Notes: generated from the letters alone by a model not told the origin. A stretch of 53,871 bases of DNA from Komagataeibacter melaceti (GCF_003403295.1 NZ_QUWV01000209.1:1-53871); one strand, 5' to 3'. Shown: positions 26,807 to 36,780, numbered from the stretch's first letter. Numbers and translations are program-made.

Positions 26807-27622
26807 TCAGAGCCTGCGGTCGCGCTTGATCCGGTCCCACGCCGCATTGATGCGGGCGATGCGGGCGGCGCCGCGCGCCTGTTCGGCGGCGGAGGCCCCG
26901 CGCGCGGTCATGATGTCGGGGTGGTGTTCGCGCACGAGGCGGCGCCAGACAACGCGCACTTCCTCATCACTCGCATCGCGTGACACGCCCAGCACGGCAT
27001 AGGCATCCACCTCGCTCACGCCGGGGCGTGCGCCACCATCGCGCGCGCGATCCCATGCGCCGGGGCTGAGGCCAAACGCCTTGTGCACGCCGCGCAGGAA
27101 GGATTCCTCCCGCGCATTGATCTCCCCATCCGCTCGGGCGATCACGAACAGCGAGGCCAGAGCCTCCTCCAGCATGCCGGTGCGCCCCGCGAACGCGCGG
27201 CCCAGTTCTGTGGCGAAGGCGCGGTAGTCATCCGTGCGCTGGCGGGCGCTGTCGAACAGGCGGCCCACTTCCTTCATGTTTTCGGGCGGAAGGTGGAAGC
27301 GGCGCTTGAAGGCGTCGATCTCGGCGCGGTTCACCGGGCCGTCGCACTTCGCCATCTTGGCGGACAGGATGATGATGACCAGCCCGTACATCTGGTCGCG
27401 CTTGCCCATGACGGCCGCCATCTTGGCCGCGATGAAGGTGGCCGCGCCATTGGGGTCCGCGTTCAGCCGCGGGCCCCAGCGGTCGGTCCAGCCGCCCACC
27501 GGCGTTTCCAGCAGGGAACCGTTATCCGCCGCGTGGCCCAGCGCGGTGCCTACGACCGCCCCCATGGGGCCGCCGACCGCGAACCCCGCAACGCCACCAA
27601 AAATCTTGCCCCATATCGCCAT
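26807..27622 (-). CDS. DjlA-like J-domain co-chaperone
   Basis: A 271-residue protein. A short Gly-rich hydrophobic N-terminus (IFGGVAGFAVGGPMGAVVGTALG) may insert in the membrane. The middle is a TerB-like helical domain (about 70-185), and the C-terminus is a J domain (about 205-271) with the HPD motif in VREHHPDIM, which stimulates DnaK ATPase. The order matches DjlA. It is the last gene of the queA-tgt-queG-RHH run on this strand, 26 nt after the RHH gene, with a weak ribosome site. Confidence 0.88.
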   Translation of the reverse strand: MAIWGKIFGGVAGFAVGGPMGAVVGTALGHAADNGSLLETPVGGWTDRWGPRLNADPNGAATFIAAKMAAVMGKRDQMYGLVIIILSAKMAKCDGPVNRAEIDAFKRRFHLPPENMKEVGRLFDSARQRTDDYRAFATELGRAFAGRTGMLEEALASLFVIARADGEINAREESFLRGVHKAFGLSPGAWDRARDGGARPGVSEVDAYAVLGVSRDASDEEVRVVWRRLVREHHPDIMTARGASAAEQARGAARIARINAAWDRIKRDRRL

Positions 27623-27648
27623 GCCCGCAGGCTAGCACGGATACCGGC

Positions 27649-27948
27649 TCAACCCAACTGATCTTCCCTGTTCCCATCAGGCATTTGCGGTATTGCTGGC
27701 ATCCATTCGCGCAATGCCTCCACCCTCAGGGCGGACGCCAGCGGGCGGTCCGGCGGGCGGGCGGCGTCGATCCGCCCGACCAGCGCCACCAGCGTCAGCC
27801 CGCGCTTATGCGCGATCAGGTCCAGCGCGCGCCAGAACTCCGGCTCCAGCGCCACGCTGGTGCGGTGACCCGACAGGTTGAGACTACGCTTGCGCAAGGG
27901 CCGTGCCCCACGCTGGGCGGGCAGTGGCAGGATGTCGTGGCCGTTCAT
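27649..27948 (-). CDS. Ribbon-helix-helix domain protein
   Basis: A 99-residue protein whose centre ([19 protein letters not shown], then a helix with [11 protein letters not shown]) matches the bacterial RHH_4 type of ribbon-helix-helix DNA-binding domain. Its ATG overlaps the queG stop as ATGA, so it is translationally coupled. Function unknown; small RHH proteins often act as repressors. Confidence 0.8.
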   Translation of the reverse strand: MNGHDILPLPAQRGARPLRKRSLNLSGHRTSVALEPEFWRALDLIAHKRGLTLVALVGRIDAARPPDRPLASALRVEALREWMPAIPQMPDGNREDQLG

Positions 27949-29027
27949 GCGGGCAGCCTGTCCACCGCCCACCGTGCGGCATCCGCCACCACGGGATCAG
28001 CATCCGCGCACAGGGCTGCCACCGCCGGGCGCAGTTCGGCGCGCGCACTGTTGCCCACGGCCACCGCCACGTTGCGCACGAAACGCCCCCGCCCGATCCG
28101 CTTGATGGGCGAGCCGGAAAACCGGGCGCGGAAGCCCGCGTCATCCAGCGCCGCCAGTTCAGCCAGTGCGGGCGCGCGCAGGTCATCACGCGCGGCAAGC
28201 TTCATGTGGTGCGTGGCCGTGGCGAAGCGGTTCCACGGGCATACGGCCAGGCAGTCGTCACAGCCATAGATGCGGTTGCCCATGGCGGGCCGCAGTTCCA
28301 CGGGAATGGGATCGCGGTTCTCGATCGTGAGATAGGAAATGCACCGCCGCGCATCCATGATTCCGGGGGCGGGAAACGCCCCGGTGGGGCAGGCGTCAAG
28401 GCAGCGGGTGCAGCTTCCGCACCCCCCGCCCGAGGGCGCGGACTGCGGCAGGTCCAGCGTGGTATAGACCTCGCCCAGAAACAGCCAGCTCCCGTGCTGG
28501 CGTGAGACAAGGCTGGTATGCTTGCCCTGCCAGCCCAGACCTGCCTGCTGCGCCAGCGGCTTTTCCATGACCGGGGCGGTATCGACAAACACCTTTACCT
28601 CCGGCTGGTCCACGCCCTGCCGCCGCCCTTCATTGACCACGAACTGGGCCAGGTGCTTGAGCATGCCCTTGACCACATCGTGATAATCCCGGTTACGGGC
28701 GTAAACCGAAATATTGCCCGCATCGGGCTGGCGGGTGGTGGCCAGTGCATCGCCTTCGGGCGCGTAGGTTACGCCAAGGGCGATCACGCTGCGCACCTCG
28801 GGCCACAGGCCGCGCGGGTCACCACGCTGTTCCATGCGCTGCGCCATCCAGCCCATGCCACCCGCAAAGCCGTTATCGACAAAGGCGGCAAGGCGGGCGC
28901 GCACCGTGTCATCCAGTCGCGCCGGGGCAAAGCCCACGGCATCAAAGCCCAGCGCCCGCGCATGGCCCGCTATCACCGCGGCCAGCCGCGCGCCGTCAGC
29001 CGGGGGCGATGCGCGCACGCCCCCCAT
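27945..29027 (-). CDS. queG: Epoxyqueuosine reductase
   Basis: Reduces epoxyqueuosine in tRNA to queuosine, the last step of the pathway, using a corrinoid and two [4Fe-4S] clusters. The product has 360 residues. The two ferredoxin-like motifs are [16 protein letters not shown] and [15 protein letters not shown]. The N-terminal cobalamin-binding region and the C-terminal HEAT-like repeats (about 290-360) are present. The start overlaps the tgt stop by one base (TGATG). With queA and tgt it completes a queuosine operon. Confidence 0.96.
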   Translation of the reverse strand: MGGVRASPPADGARLAAVIAGHARALGFDAVGFAPARLDDTVRARLAAFVDNGFAGGMGWMAQRMEQRGDPRGLWPEVRSVIALGVTYAPEGDALATTRQPDAGNISVYARNRDYHDVVKGMLKHLAQFVVNEGRRQGVDQPEVKVFVDTAPVMEKPLAQQAGLGWQGKHTSLVSRQHGSWLFLGEVYTTLDLPQSAPSGGGCGSCTRCLDACPTGAFPAPGIMDARRCISYLTIENRDPIPVELRPAMGNRIYGCDDCLAVCPWNRFATATHHMKLAARDDLRAPALAELAALDDAGFRARFSGSPIKRIGRGRFVRNVAVAVGNSARAELRPAVAALCADADPVVADAARWAVDRLPA

Positions 29028-30187
29028 CAGGCAACCGGCGGAATATCGGGAAAGGGCATTTCGTCACCGCTCCAGTCATCCATTGCCCATTGCGCGCGCA
29101 GGTGGCTGGCATGGGCCGTGAACGACCCGTCCACAATCGCCGCGCGCATCCCGCGCATGAGGCGCTGGTAATAGGCAAGGTTATGCCATGTCAGCAGCAT
29201 GGGACCGAGGATTTCGTTCGTGCGGAACAGGTGGTGCAGATAGGCGCGGCTGTGGCGCGTGCAGGCCAGGCAGTCGCAATGCGGGGAGATGGGCCGCGAA
29301 TCCTTGGCATGGCGCGCATTGCGCATGTTGAGCGTGCCACGCTCGGTATAGGCGCGCGCCGTGCGCCCCGCCCGCGTGGGCATGACACAGTCGAACATAT
29401 CGACCCCGCGCTCCACCCCGCCCAGCAGGTCATCGGGCGTGCCGACACCCATGAGGTAGCGCGGGCTGGAATCAGGGATCAGCGGCGTGGTCACGTCGAG
29501 GGTTGAGAACATGAGTTCCTGCCCCTCCCCCACCGCAAGGCCGCCGATGGCATAACCCTCGAACCCGATCCCGGTCAGTGCCTTAACACTTTCGGCGCGC
29601 AGTTCCGGCTCGGTACCGCCCTGTATGATGCCGTACTGCGCATAGCCGGGGCGCTGGACAAAGGCGTCACGGCACCGCTCGGCCCAGCGCATGGACATGC
29701 GCATGGATTTCTGGATCACCTCCGGCGGGGCAGGCAGGGCGGGACATTCGTCAAAACACATGCTGATGGTCGCATCGAGCGCATGCTGGATATCGGTCGA
29801 GCGTTCAGGCGTCAGCCGGTGCTTGGAACCGTCGATATGTGAACTGAAGGTCACGCCATCCTGGTCGAGCTTGCGCAGCGGGCCGAGCGACATGACCTGG
29901 AACCCGCCCGAATCCGTCAGGATCGGGCCGGGCCAGTCCATGAAGCGGTGCAGCCCGCCCAGCTCACGCACCCGTTCGGCACCCGGACGGAGCATGAGGT
30001 GATAGGTATTGCCCAGCACGATACCCGCACCCGTGGCGCGCACGCTGTCCATGGTCATGGCCTTGACCGTGCCCACCGTGCCCACGGGCATGAAGGTGGG
30101 GGTCGGCACGCTGCCATGGGCGGTATCGAGCCAGCCGGCACGGGCATGGCCCGCGCGCGCTTCGGCACGCCAGCGGAAAGAGGTCAT
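29027..30187 (-). CDS. tgt: Queuine tRNA-guanosine(34) transglycosylase
   Basis: Exchanges guanine 34 for preQ1 in tRNAs with GUN anticodons. The product has 386 residues. The catalytic and specificity segments are intact: [22 protein letters not shown] (catalytic Asp), [26 protein letters not shown] (nucleophile Asp) and the zinc site [16 protein letters not shown]. It overlaps the queA stop by ATGA and the queG start by one base. Confidence 0.98.
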   Translation of the reverse strand: MTSFRWRAEARAGHARAGWLDTAHGSVPTPTFMPVGTVGTVKAMTMDSVRATGAGIVLGNTYHLMLRPGAERVRELGGLHRFMDWPGPILTDSGGFQVMSLGPLRKLDQDGVTFSSHIDGSKHRLTPERSTDIQHALDATISMCFDECPALPAPPEVIQKSMRMSMRWAERCRDAFVQRPGYAQYGIIQGGTEPELRAESVKALTGIGFEGYAIGGLAVGEGQELMFSTLDVTTPLIPDSSPRYLMGVGTPDDLLGGVERGVDMFDCVMPTRAGRTARAYTERGTLNMRNARHAKDSRPISPHCDCLACTRHSRAYLHHLFRTNEILGPMLLTWHNLAYYQRLMRGMRAAIVDGSFTAHASHLRAQWAMDDWSGDEMPFPDIPPVA

Positions 30188-31242
30188 GGCAGGTCTCCCT
30201 CGGCGCGATGCAGCAGGCAGGCATCGCCATAGGAATAGAAACGGTAGCCGCTGGCGATGGCGTGGGCGTAGGCCGCCTTCATGCGGTGGTAGCCGCCAAA
30301 GGCGCAGACCAGCATGAACAGCGTCGAGCGCGGCAGGTGGAAATTGGTCAGCAGCATGTCCACCGCCCGGAAACGGTAGCCGGGCCGGATGAAGATGGCG
30401 GTCTCGCCATGGAAGGGATGCACCCGGCCTTCCTCATCCGTCGCGCTTTCCAGCAGCCGCAGCGAGGTGGTGCCCACCGCCACCACGCGCCCGCCCGCCG
30501 CGCGCGCGGCGTTGATGCGTTCCGCCGCGTGGGGGGAAATCGTGCCGCGTTCGGCATGCATCTGGTGGGCGGAAATCTGTTCGCTGCGCATGGGCAGGAA
30601 CGTGCCCGCCCCCACGTGCAGTGTCAGGGTCTGGCGGATCACCCCTGCATGGTCGAGTGCGGCCAGCAGGTCGGGCGTAAAGTGCAGCCCCGCCGTGGGG
30701 GCCGCCACCGCCCCGCGATGCTGGGCGAAGATGGTGCTGTAATCCTTACGGTCCTGTTCCGTCGGGCCATCGGGGCGGGCGATGTAGGGCGGCAGCGCCA
30801 GACGGCCCGCATCATGCAGGAACTGGTCAAAGGCCGCGCCCCCGGCGCTGAAACGCAGGGTCACGTCCCCCGCATCCCCCCGGCTGGTGACCTCGGCCGT
30901 GACCGGCGTGTGCGCGAAGGTCAGCGTATCGCCCACGCGCAGGCGGCGGGCGTTGCGGGCCAGGGCGTGCCATGTGCCATCGGGCAGGATGCGGTCCAGC
31001 GTGATGCCGATCTTCGCCGCCCCGCGCATGGCCGTGAACTGCGCCGGGATCACCGCCGTATCATTGGCCACCAGAATGTCACCCGCGCGCAGGCAGCCCG
31101 GCAGGTCGCGCACATGGCGGTCCATGAACGGGCCTTCCGCCGGTACATCCAGCAGGCGCGCGCTGTCGCGCGGGCGGGCCGGGTGGTCGGCGATCCGTTC
31201 GGGGGGGAGCGTGAAATCGAAATCAGAAACCAGATCCGTCAT
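30184..31242 (-). CDS. queA: S-adenosylmethionine:tRNA ribosyltransferase-isomerase
   Basis: Moves the ribosyl group of SAM to preQ1 in tRNA to make epoxyqueuosine. The product has 352 residues. Family segments are [24 protein letters not shown] at the N-terminus, [29 protein letters not shown] and [26 protein letters not shown] lies just before the ATG. First gene of the queA-tgt-queG operon; about 180 nt separates it from a divergent small gene. Confidence 0.98.
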   Translation of the reverse strand: MTDLVSDFDFTLPPERIADHPARPRDSARLLDVPAEGPFMDRHVRDLPGCLRAGDILVANDTAVIPAQFTAMRGAAKIGITLDRILPDGTWHALARNARRLRVGDTLTFAHTPVTAEVTSRGDAGDVTLRFSAGGAAFDQFLHDAGRLALPPYIARPDGPTEQDRKDYSTIFAQHRGAVAAPTAGLHFTPDLLAALDHAGVIRQTLTLHVGAGTFLPMRSEQISAHQMHAERGTISPHAAERINAARAAGGRVVAVGTTSLRLLESATDEEGRVHPFHGETAIFIRPGYRFRAVDMLLTNFHLPRSTLFMLVCAFGGYHRMKAAYAHAIASGYRFYSYGDACLLHRAEGDLP

Positions 31243-31421
31243 GCGGCTCCTTTACGGAATCCGAACGGCTCTTGCCAGCCCGAACTCTCACCTTTCCCCG
31301 CCACGCCCACAGGCATTGGCCGCCATGCAGGGGGATATTGGACAGAAGCGGCGGGGGAAGCCAGAATACGGCAGCGATTCCCGCAGGGGAATTTTCATCC
31401 CACAGCCAAGGAAGAAACCAC

Positions 31422-31649
31422 ATGTCCTATGCCGCACTTGATGCCGTACGCATTACCAAGGCCTGCAAGACGGCCCTGCATGTTCTGGAAGCGGTTGAGG
31501 AACAGGACCGCAACGAAGTCCACCAGCGCAAGACGCTCATGATCCAGCGGATCGAGGCGCTGGCCCGCGCCGCCGCCGAAAGCAAGAATGGCGACCAGTC
31601 CATTACCCTGACATCGGAAGAATTCTGGCTGATCAGCCAGAACTGGTAA
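31422..31649 (+). CDS. Small hypothetical protein (75 aa)
   Basis: I do not recognise this protein. It is mostly helical, with a charged middle (EEQDRNEVHQRKTLMIQRIEALARAAAE written as overlapping helix segments around residues 24-52) and an end in FWLISQNW. AAGGAAG lies 8 nt before the ATG. It sits 30 nt before the PEBP gene on the same strand and is probably co-transcribed with it. Confidence 0.7.
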   Translation: MSYAALDAVRITKACKTALHVLEAVEEQDRNEVHQRKTLMIQRIEALARAAAESKNGDQSITLTSEEFWLISQNW

Positions 31650-31679
31650 ACCGCCCCACGCGGAAAACAGGAAACCGAT

Positions 31680-32174
31680 ATGACCTTTACACTGACAAGC
31701 CGTTCCTTTCGCGATGGCGACCGCCTGCCTGAAGCGCAGGTATTCGAGGGGATGGGCTATTCCGGCGGCAACATCTCCCCCCCGCTGGCGTGGCAGGACC
31801 CGCCCGAGGGCACCAAGAGCTTCGCCATCACGATGTACGACCCCGATGCGCCGACCGGCTCGGGCTGGTGGCACTGGGTGGTGATCAACATTCCCGCCAC
31901 CGTGTCCTCCCTGCCCGCCGGGGCCGGGTCGGGCGACAACAGCCTGCCCGAACCCGCCGAGATGACCCGCACCGACTTTGGCGGGAATGTCTATGGCGGC
32001 GCCGCCCCCCCGCCGGGGCCGGAGCATCACTACATCTTCACCATCCATGCGCTTGATATCGAGCGGATCGAGCTGCCCAGCGATGCTTCGGGTGCCATGG
32101 TGGGGTTCGTCATCAACCAGCACAGCCTTGGCTCCGCCACGCTGACGGCCGTGTACGGCAAGAAGCCGAAATAA
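31680..32174 (+). CDS. YbhB/YbcL-family PEBP protein
   Basis: A 164-residue protein of the phosphatidylethanolamine-binding / Raf kinase inhibitor-like fold. The ligand-pocket segment is DPDAPTGSGWWHWVVINIP, and the second conserved part is PPPGPEHHYIFTIHALD. There is no signal peptide. AGGAAA lies 7 nt before the ATG. Bacterial members have no settled role. A hairpin terminator follows the stop. Confidence 0.92.
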   Translation: MTFTLTSRSFRDGDRLPEAQVFEGMGYSGGNISPPLAWQDPPEGTKSFAITMYDPDAPTGSGWWHWVVINIPATVSSLPAGAGSGDNSLPEPAEMTRTDFGGNVYGGAAPPPGPEHHYIFTIHALDIERIELPSDASGAMVGFVINQHSLGSATLTAVYGKKPK

Positions 32175-32194
32175 CCCGGCCCTGAAACGAAAAC

Positions 32195-32224
32195 GCCACC
32201 CGCCCCGGTCATGGGGCGGATGGC
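32195..32224 (+). terminator. Hairpin after the PEBP gene
   Basis: A 12-bp stem with one mismatch (GCCACCCGCCCC / GGGGCGGATGGC), 6-nt loop, 20 nt past the stop. A T run occurs only about 12 nt later (ggcttttttcc), so efficiency is uncertain. Confidence 0.55.
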
Positions 32225-32265
32225 GCAGGGAACATGGTGCGGCTTTTTTCCGGAAGCTTCAGATA

Positions 32266-32293
32266 ACGCCGCCCTGGTGAAAATGGGCGGCGT
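32266..32293 (-). terminator. Hairpin after the VOC gene
   Basis: A perfect 9-bp stem (ACGCCGCCC / GGGCGGCGT) with a 10-nt loop abuts the stop of the minus-strand VOC gene. No T run follows on that strand. Confidence 0.4.
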
Positions 32294-32294
32294 C

Positions 32295-32687
32295 CTAGCC
32301 CTGATAGGACGCGATCTCGATCAGGTTGCCATCAGGGTCCTGGCAGTAAACCGACGTGACCGGCCCCAGCGCGCCAAGGCGGGCCACCGGCCCCTCGGTC
32401 ACCTGCACGCCACATTTTTCAAGGTGTTCAACCACATCACCACTGCTGACGGCGGTGATGAAGCACAGGTCGTTCGTGCCGGGCAGCGCGTCTTCCGCCG
32501 TGACCCACCCTTCCGCGCCGTGGGGGCGGAGGTTGATTTTCTGGCCGCCGAATTTCAGCGCCGTGCGGTTGTTGCGCCCGTATTCCTCACGCTCCATGCC
32601 CAGCACACGCTGGAACCACGAGGCCGAGACCTCAAGGTCACGCACACTCACCACAAGATGGTCAAGACGATCGACGGTAAAACGCAT
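32295..32687 (-). CDS. VOC-family (glyoxalase-like) protein
   Basis: A 130-residue protein of the vicinal oxygen chelate fold. The first beta-alpha-beta unit begins with LDHLVVSVRDLEVSASWFQRVLGM (His ligand), and the second ends with VYCQDPDGNLIEIASY (Glu ligand). These keep typical metal ligands. GGAGG lies 12 nt before the ATG at 32687 and 3 nt before an in-frame GTG at 32696. Substrate unknown; it may act on a ring-cleavage or thiol substrate. It follows the fumarase gene by about 64 nt. Confidence 0.85.
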   Translation of the reverse strand: MRFTVDRLDHLVVSVRDLEVSASWFQRVLGMEREEYGRNNRTALKFGGQKINLRPHGAEGWVTAEDALPGTNDLCFITAVSSGDVVEHLEKCGVQVTEGPVARLGALGPVTSVYCQDPDGNLIEIASYQG

Positions 32688-32751
32688 GGCGCTCACAAAC
32701 CTCCGGTGTGTCCGGCCCGATGGATGGGCCGGACGGACCCGGGGGTCACGT

Positions 32752-34404
32752 TCAGCCGGTCAGGCCTTCGTAAAAATCATTACCCTTGTCGTCGATCACG
32801 ATAAAGGCGGGGAAATTCTCGACCTCAATCTTCCATACCGCTTCCATACCAAGCTCGGGGTATTCCAGCACCTCGACCTTGCGGATGCAATCCTGCGCAA
32901 GCCGGGCGGCCGGGCCACCGACGGAGCCGAGGTAGAAGCCGCCATATTCCTTGCACGCCTCCCGCACCGCGCGTGAACGGTTGCCCTTGGCCAGCATGAC
33001 GTAGGAACCGCCCGCCTTCTGCAGCATGGCGACATAGCTGTCCATCCGGCCCGCCGTGGTCGGCCCGAAGGAGCCGGTGGGCATGCCCTCGGGCGTCTTG
33101 GCCGGGCCTGCGTAATAGACGGGATGGTCCTTGAGGTACTGGGGCAGTCCCTCGCCCTTTTCCAGCCGCTCGCGGAACTTGGCATGCGCGATGTCACGTG
33201 CCACGACCATCGTGCCGGTCAGTGAAAGCCGCGTGCGCACCGGATACTGCGACAGCTTGCGCCGGATCTCGTCCATCGGCTGGTTCAGGTCGATCTGGAC
33301 CGCCTCGCCTTCCAGGTCGTTATCGGTGGTTTCGGGCAGGAAGCGCGCCGGATCGGTCTCGAGCTGTTCCAGAAAAACGCCATCGGCGGTGATGCGCGCC
33401 TTGACCTGCCGGTCTGCCGAGCAGGAAACCCCGATGCCAACCGGCAGCGACGCCCCATGGCGCGGCAGGCGCACCACGCGCACGTCGTGGCAGAAATACT
33501 TGCCGCCAAACTGCGCGCCAATGCCCATGTGCTGGGTCAGGCGGTGGATTTCCTTCTCCATCTCCAGGTCACGGAAGGCATGGCCCAGCGGGCTGCCTTC
33601 GGTGGGCAGGCTGTCAAGCCAGTGGGTGGAGGCGAGCTTGACCGTTTCCAGGTTCTGCTCGGCCGACATGCCGCCGATCACGACCGCAAGGTGGTATGGC
33701 GGGCAGGCCGAGGTGCCCAGCGTGCGGATCTTGCCATCCAGCCATTTCAGCAGGTTTTCCTTGCTGGACAGCAGGGCGCGGGTTTCCTGGAACAGGAAGG
33801 TCTTGTTGGCCGACCCGCCGCCCTTGGCGATGAACATGAGGTCCATCTGCTCGGCATGGTAGTCGCCCGGCGTGGCGGAGATGTGGAACTGCACCGGCAG
33901 GTTGGTGCCGGTGTTCACCTCCTCGAACATGGAGACCGGGGCCATCTGCGAATAGCGCAACGAGGTGCCGGTATAGGTCTCGTACACCCCGCGTGAGAAG
34001 GCTTCCTCCTCATTGCCGTCCACCCATACGCGCTGGCCCTTCTTGCCATAGACGATGGCCGTGCCGGTATCCTGGCACATCGGCAGCACGCCACCCGCGG
34101 CGATACAGGCGTTCTTGAGCAGGTCCATCGCCACGAAGCGGTCGTTTTCCGAGGCTTCGGGGTCCTTGAGGATGCTGGCAAGCTGCGCCAGATGCGCCGG
34201 GCGCAGCAGGTGCGCCACATCATTAAAGGCGCGCGCGGCCAGCGCGGTCAGGGCCTCGGGGCGGACATGGACCACCGTGCGCCCGGCCAGGACCGAGGTT
34301 GTAATCCCCTCGATCTCCAGCTTTTTCCACGGGGTAGAGTCATCATGCAACGGAAAGAGCGGGCCATAGACAAATGGCTTGCGCGTGGGTGCGGATACAT
34401 TCAA
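32752..34404 (-). CDS. fumA: Class I fumarate hydratase (iron-sulfur)
   Basis: Interconverts fumarate and malate in the citric acid cycle, using an oxygen-labile [4Fe-4S] cluster. The product has 550 residues. Cluster-ligand candidates are in [11 protein letters not shown] and [12 protein letters not shown], with a third Cys in GVSCSADRQ. The C-terminal beta domain has [15 protein letters not shown] and KGNRSRAV. The only sensible start is TTG at 34404 with GGAG 8 nt upstream; no in-frame ATG exists until far into the protein. The name could equally be fumB in some schemes. It follows sspB by 103 nt. Confidence 0.95.
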   Translation of the reverse strand: MNVSAPTRKPFVYGPLFPLHDDSTPWKKLEIEGITTSVLAGRTVVHVRPEALTALAARAFNDVAHLLRPAHLAQLASILKDPEASENDRFVAMDLLKNACIAAGGVLPMCQDTGTAIVYGKKGQRVWVDGNEEEAFSRGVYETYTGTSLRYSQMAPVSMFEEVNTGTNLPVQFHISATPGDYHAEQMDLMFIAKGGGSANKTFLFQETRALLSSKENLLKWLDGKIRTLGTSACPPYHLAVVIGGMSAEQNLETVKLASTHWLDSLPTEGSPLGHAFRDLEMEKEIHRLTQHMGIGAQFGGKYFCHDVRVVRLPRHGASLPVGIGVSCSADRQVKARITADGVFLEQLETDPARFLPETTDNDLEGEAVQIDLNQPMDEIRRKLSQYPVRTRLSLTGTMVVARDIAHAKFRERLEKGEGLPQYLKDHPVYYAGPAKTPEGMPTGSFGPTTAGRMDSYVAMLQKAGGSYVMLAKGNRSRAVREACKEYGGFYLGSVGGPAARLAQDCIRKVEVLEYPELGMEAVWKIEVENFPAFIVIDDKGNDFYEGLTG

Positions 34405-34507
34405 CGGACGGTCTCCTGCCTTTTCTCCCCCGGATTGGTTCCGGGTGGCGGCGTTCAGGTATCAAGGCGCGCCCGGCGCATCCGGGCCACCGGATGGGAA
34501 ATGTGGC

Positions 34508-35095
34508 TCAGCCCGGCCCCCCCGGCCCACGCTTGCGGAAGGCGGCGAGACTGACAACCTGCGAACCCTCACCCTTCTGCCCGTCGCCATCCGCGCGGGA
34601 ATCCTCGCCATCAGGCGCGCTGGCCGTGGCTTCGGTCTCGGGTATCTGCACCGGCACCACGTTTTCCGTCGCGGCGGCCACGGGGGGCTGCTCGGGCACG
34701 GTAAAGCTCAGGGCCAGGCGGATATGCGGGTCGGCAAAGGCGGAGATGGCCGCCACGGGAATGACCAGGGTGGACGGAATCCCCCCGAACGACAGCCCGA
34801 CCGATATGACGCCATGCACGTGATCCACCTTCAGGCCCCAGAACTGGTGCTGCAGGACGATGGTGATCTCACGCGGGTACTGGGCGCGCAGGTGTTCGGG
34901 CATTTCCACGCCCGGCCAGTCGGTCCGGAATGTCAGGTAGAAATGATGATCGCCCGGCAGGCCATGTTCAGCGGCATGATCCAGCGCGCGCAGCATGACC
35001 TGGCGGTATGCATCCTGAATCCAGGAATCATAGGGCATGAGGCTGTCGGGGAGGGCGGTGTCAAAACCGTTTTCCTCGTCATGATCATCGGACAT
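34508..35095 (-). CDS. sspB: SspB family ClpXP proteolysis adaptor
   Basis: A 195-residue alpha-proteobacterial SspB. The folded domain (about 15-140) includes SWIQDAYRQVMLRALDHAA, HHFYLTFRTDWPGVEMP and the VGLSFGGIPSTLVIPVAAISAF segment. The C-terminal tail is low-complexity and ends in VVSLAAFRKRG, which resembles a ClpX-docking tail. SspB binds ssrA-tagged proteins and hands them to ClpXP. GGAG lies 9 nt before the ATG. It sits just downstream of ssrA on the same strand, so tag and adaptor are neighbours. Confidence 0.93.
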   Translation of the reverse strand: MSDDHDEENGFDTALPDSLMPYDSWIQDAYRQVMLRALDHAAEHGLPGDHHFYLTFRTDWPGVEMPEHLRAQYPREITIVLQHQFWGLKVDHVHGVISVGLSFGGIPSTLVIPVAAISAFADPHIRLALSFTVPEQPPVAAATENVVPVQIPETEATASAPDGEDSRADGDGQKGEGSQVVSLAAFRKRGPGGPG

Positions 35096-35299
35096 TTCGG
35101 ACTTCTCCGTAAGATCCGCCCGGGCGCATGCGACCGGACCGGATTTTTGCAGACATGCGGGTTCAGGCCACGCCGTGCCACACGAGCAAGCTGTGCGTCA
35201 AACCCGCCCCCATGGCAAGCCACAGGCACGGCGCATTTCTTCACGAAGCGGATAGCGGGCCATCATTGCCCGCCCGCCCCTGCAATGACGGATACACGA

Positions 35300-35600
35300 A
35301 CGAATTCCAAAGTGGGAGGGCTTCTGTTGCCCGGTGCCCTCCCGAACCGCGCTTATCGCTTATGCAGCGACAGCGAGCACCTCAGAGTTATCGTTGGCAC
35401 TTGTGATTTAGCCCGATAACGGTGGTACAATGCCGGGCAAAAGGCGGGTCTTTACCATGCGTGTCGAGCCTGTTTCGTCCCCGTATTCCCCAAGGGGGGA
35501 AAATGGTGGAGACGCCGGGTACCGCCCCCGGGTCCACAACACTTATTCCACGCGCCGTTTATCGCCATAGCCAAGGGGCAAGCCCCTCCGGCACTACCGA
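35300..35600 (-). ncRNA. ssrA: Circularly permuted two-piece tmRNA
   Basis: Read on the minus strand. The acceptor piece comes first and ends in CGTCTCC-A-CCA at 35504. It carries a T-stem CCGGG/CCCGG with a 7-nt loop just before. After a 21-nt spacer, the coding piece begins at 35482 with GGGGACG, which pairs with CGTCTCC (seven pairs, one G-U) to form the acceptor stem, then CGAAACAGGCTCGAC. The tag frame follows at 35398-35360, and a stem at 35314-35343 closes the 3' part. This order (acceptor piece, spacer, coding piece) is the alpha-proteobacterial arrangement. The outer boundaries are estimates. Confidence 0.93.
35360..35398 (-). other. tmRNA tag-peptide reading frame
   Basis: Encodes ANDNSEVLAVAA followed by TAA, with GCC as resume codon. 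The LAVAA end is the expected ClpX/ClpA-recognised degron and ANDN is the expected start in alpha-proteobacteria. Confidence 0.97.
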
Positions 35601-35793
35601 ACATAGGGAGCGCCGGGGCATCTGGCAAGGGGCGTGGAAGCGTCTGGTCCGCCCCCGCCATCTGTGGCAGAAGGACAGGGCGGCGGACGGCGCGCATGGG
35701 GTGGATCGGGTGCGCCGGGCAGGCTGTCCGCGCCCTCCCCCACTGTTGCACCGCCCCTGCACATGCAGGCATTGATACAGGACGGTAGGACAC

Positions 35794-36744
35794 ATGTTTT
35801 CCAGTGAGCAGAAATCGGCAATCGAGGCCGCCCGCGCCGGTTGGGCGCAGACACGCCGCCTTGTCGTACCGGCAGTGGAAGACGTGCTGTATTCCCCCAT
35901 TCCCGTGCTAGAGACCGGCTTCGTGCGCGCGGTCGATTATATGGGCGGTGACAGCGGCATCGTGCAGGGGGCACGTGTCTCCTACGGCAAGGGCACGCGC
36001 AGCACGTCCGATGACCGGGGGCTGATCCGCTACCTCATGCGCCACCGCCACACCAGCCCGTTCGAGCTGGCGGTGCTGAAGCTGCACGTGCGCGCGCCCA
36101 TTTTCGTCACCCGCCAGTGGTTCCGCCACCGCACCGCCAGCATCAACGAATACTCGGCCCGCTATTCGGTGCTGGAAAAGGAATTCTACTTCCCCCGCCC
36201 CGAGGACATCGCCGCCCAGTCCACCAGCAACAAGCAGGGCCGCGCCGACAGCCTGCCGCCCGAACAGGCGCAGCAGGTGCTCGACATCCTGCGTGATGAC
36301 GCCTCGCGCTGCTACGACCATTACATGGACCTGCTGAACGAGGACGAAAACGGCCAGACCCGCGACCCCTCCCGCCCGGCCGTAGCGCGTGAGCTGGCGC
36401 GCATGAACCTGCCGGTCAACATCATGACGCAGTTCTACTGGCAGATTAACCTGTGGAACCTGCTGCACTTCCTGCGCCTGCGCGCCGACAGCCACGCCCA
36501 GTACGAAATCCGCGCCTATGCCGAGGCCATCCTCCAGATCGTGGAGAAATGGGCGCCGCTGACATTCGAGGCCTTTACCGATTACATGCGCGACGCGGTG
36601 CTGCTGTCCGGCCCGGCGCTGCGCGCGCTGCGCGCGGCCATGGGCGGCCAGCAGGTGGATGCGGCAGCACTGGGCCTGTCCAAGCGCGAGATCCGCGAAC
36701 TGGCCGGGATGTTCCCCGAAATCGCGCCACGGCTTGTGCCCTGA
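35794..36744 (+). CDS. thyX: Flavin-dependent thymidylate synthase
   Basis: Makes dTMP from dUMP with methylene-tetrahydrofolate, FAD and NADPH. The product has 316 residues. The signature RHRTASINEYSARYS is intact near residue 110, preceded by FVTRQWF and followed by the FYFP segment. The C-terminal half carries the second FAD/dUMP-binding region (ELARMNLPVNIMTQFYWQ). TAGGA lies close before the ATG. Divergent from ssrA. Use of ThyX instead of ThyA is common in acetic acid bacteria, though thyA could be elsewhere. Confidence 0.97.
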   Translation: MFSSEQKSAIEAARAGWAQTRRLVVPAVEDVLYSPIPVLETGFVRAVDYMGGDSGIVQGARVSYGKGTRSTSDDRGLIRYLMRHRHTSPFELAVLKLHVRAPIFVTRQWFRHRTASINEYSARYSVLEKEFYFPRPEDIAAQSTSNKQGRADSLPPEQAQQVLDILRDDASRCYDHYMDLLNEDENGQTRDPSRPAVARELARMNLPVNIMTQFYWQINLWNLLHFLRLRADSHAQYEIRAYAEAILQIVEKWAPLTFEAFTDYMRDAVLLSGPALRALRAAMGGQQVDAAALGLSKREIRELAGMFPEIAPRLVP

Positions 36745-36780
36745 ACCCGCGCGGAACATTCAACAAACCGTGATACCCCG

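Noticed and set aside
35128-35775. Short frames across the ssrA region
   Set aside because: The region is explained by the tmRNA acceptor and coding pieces.
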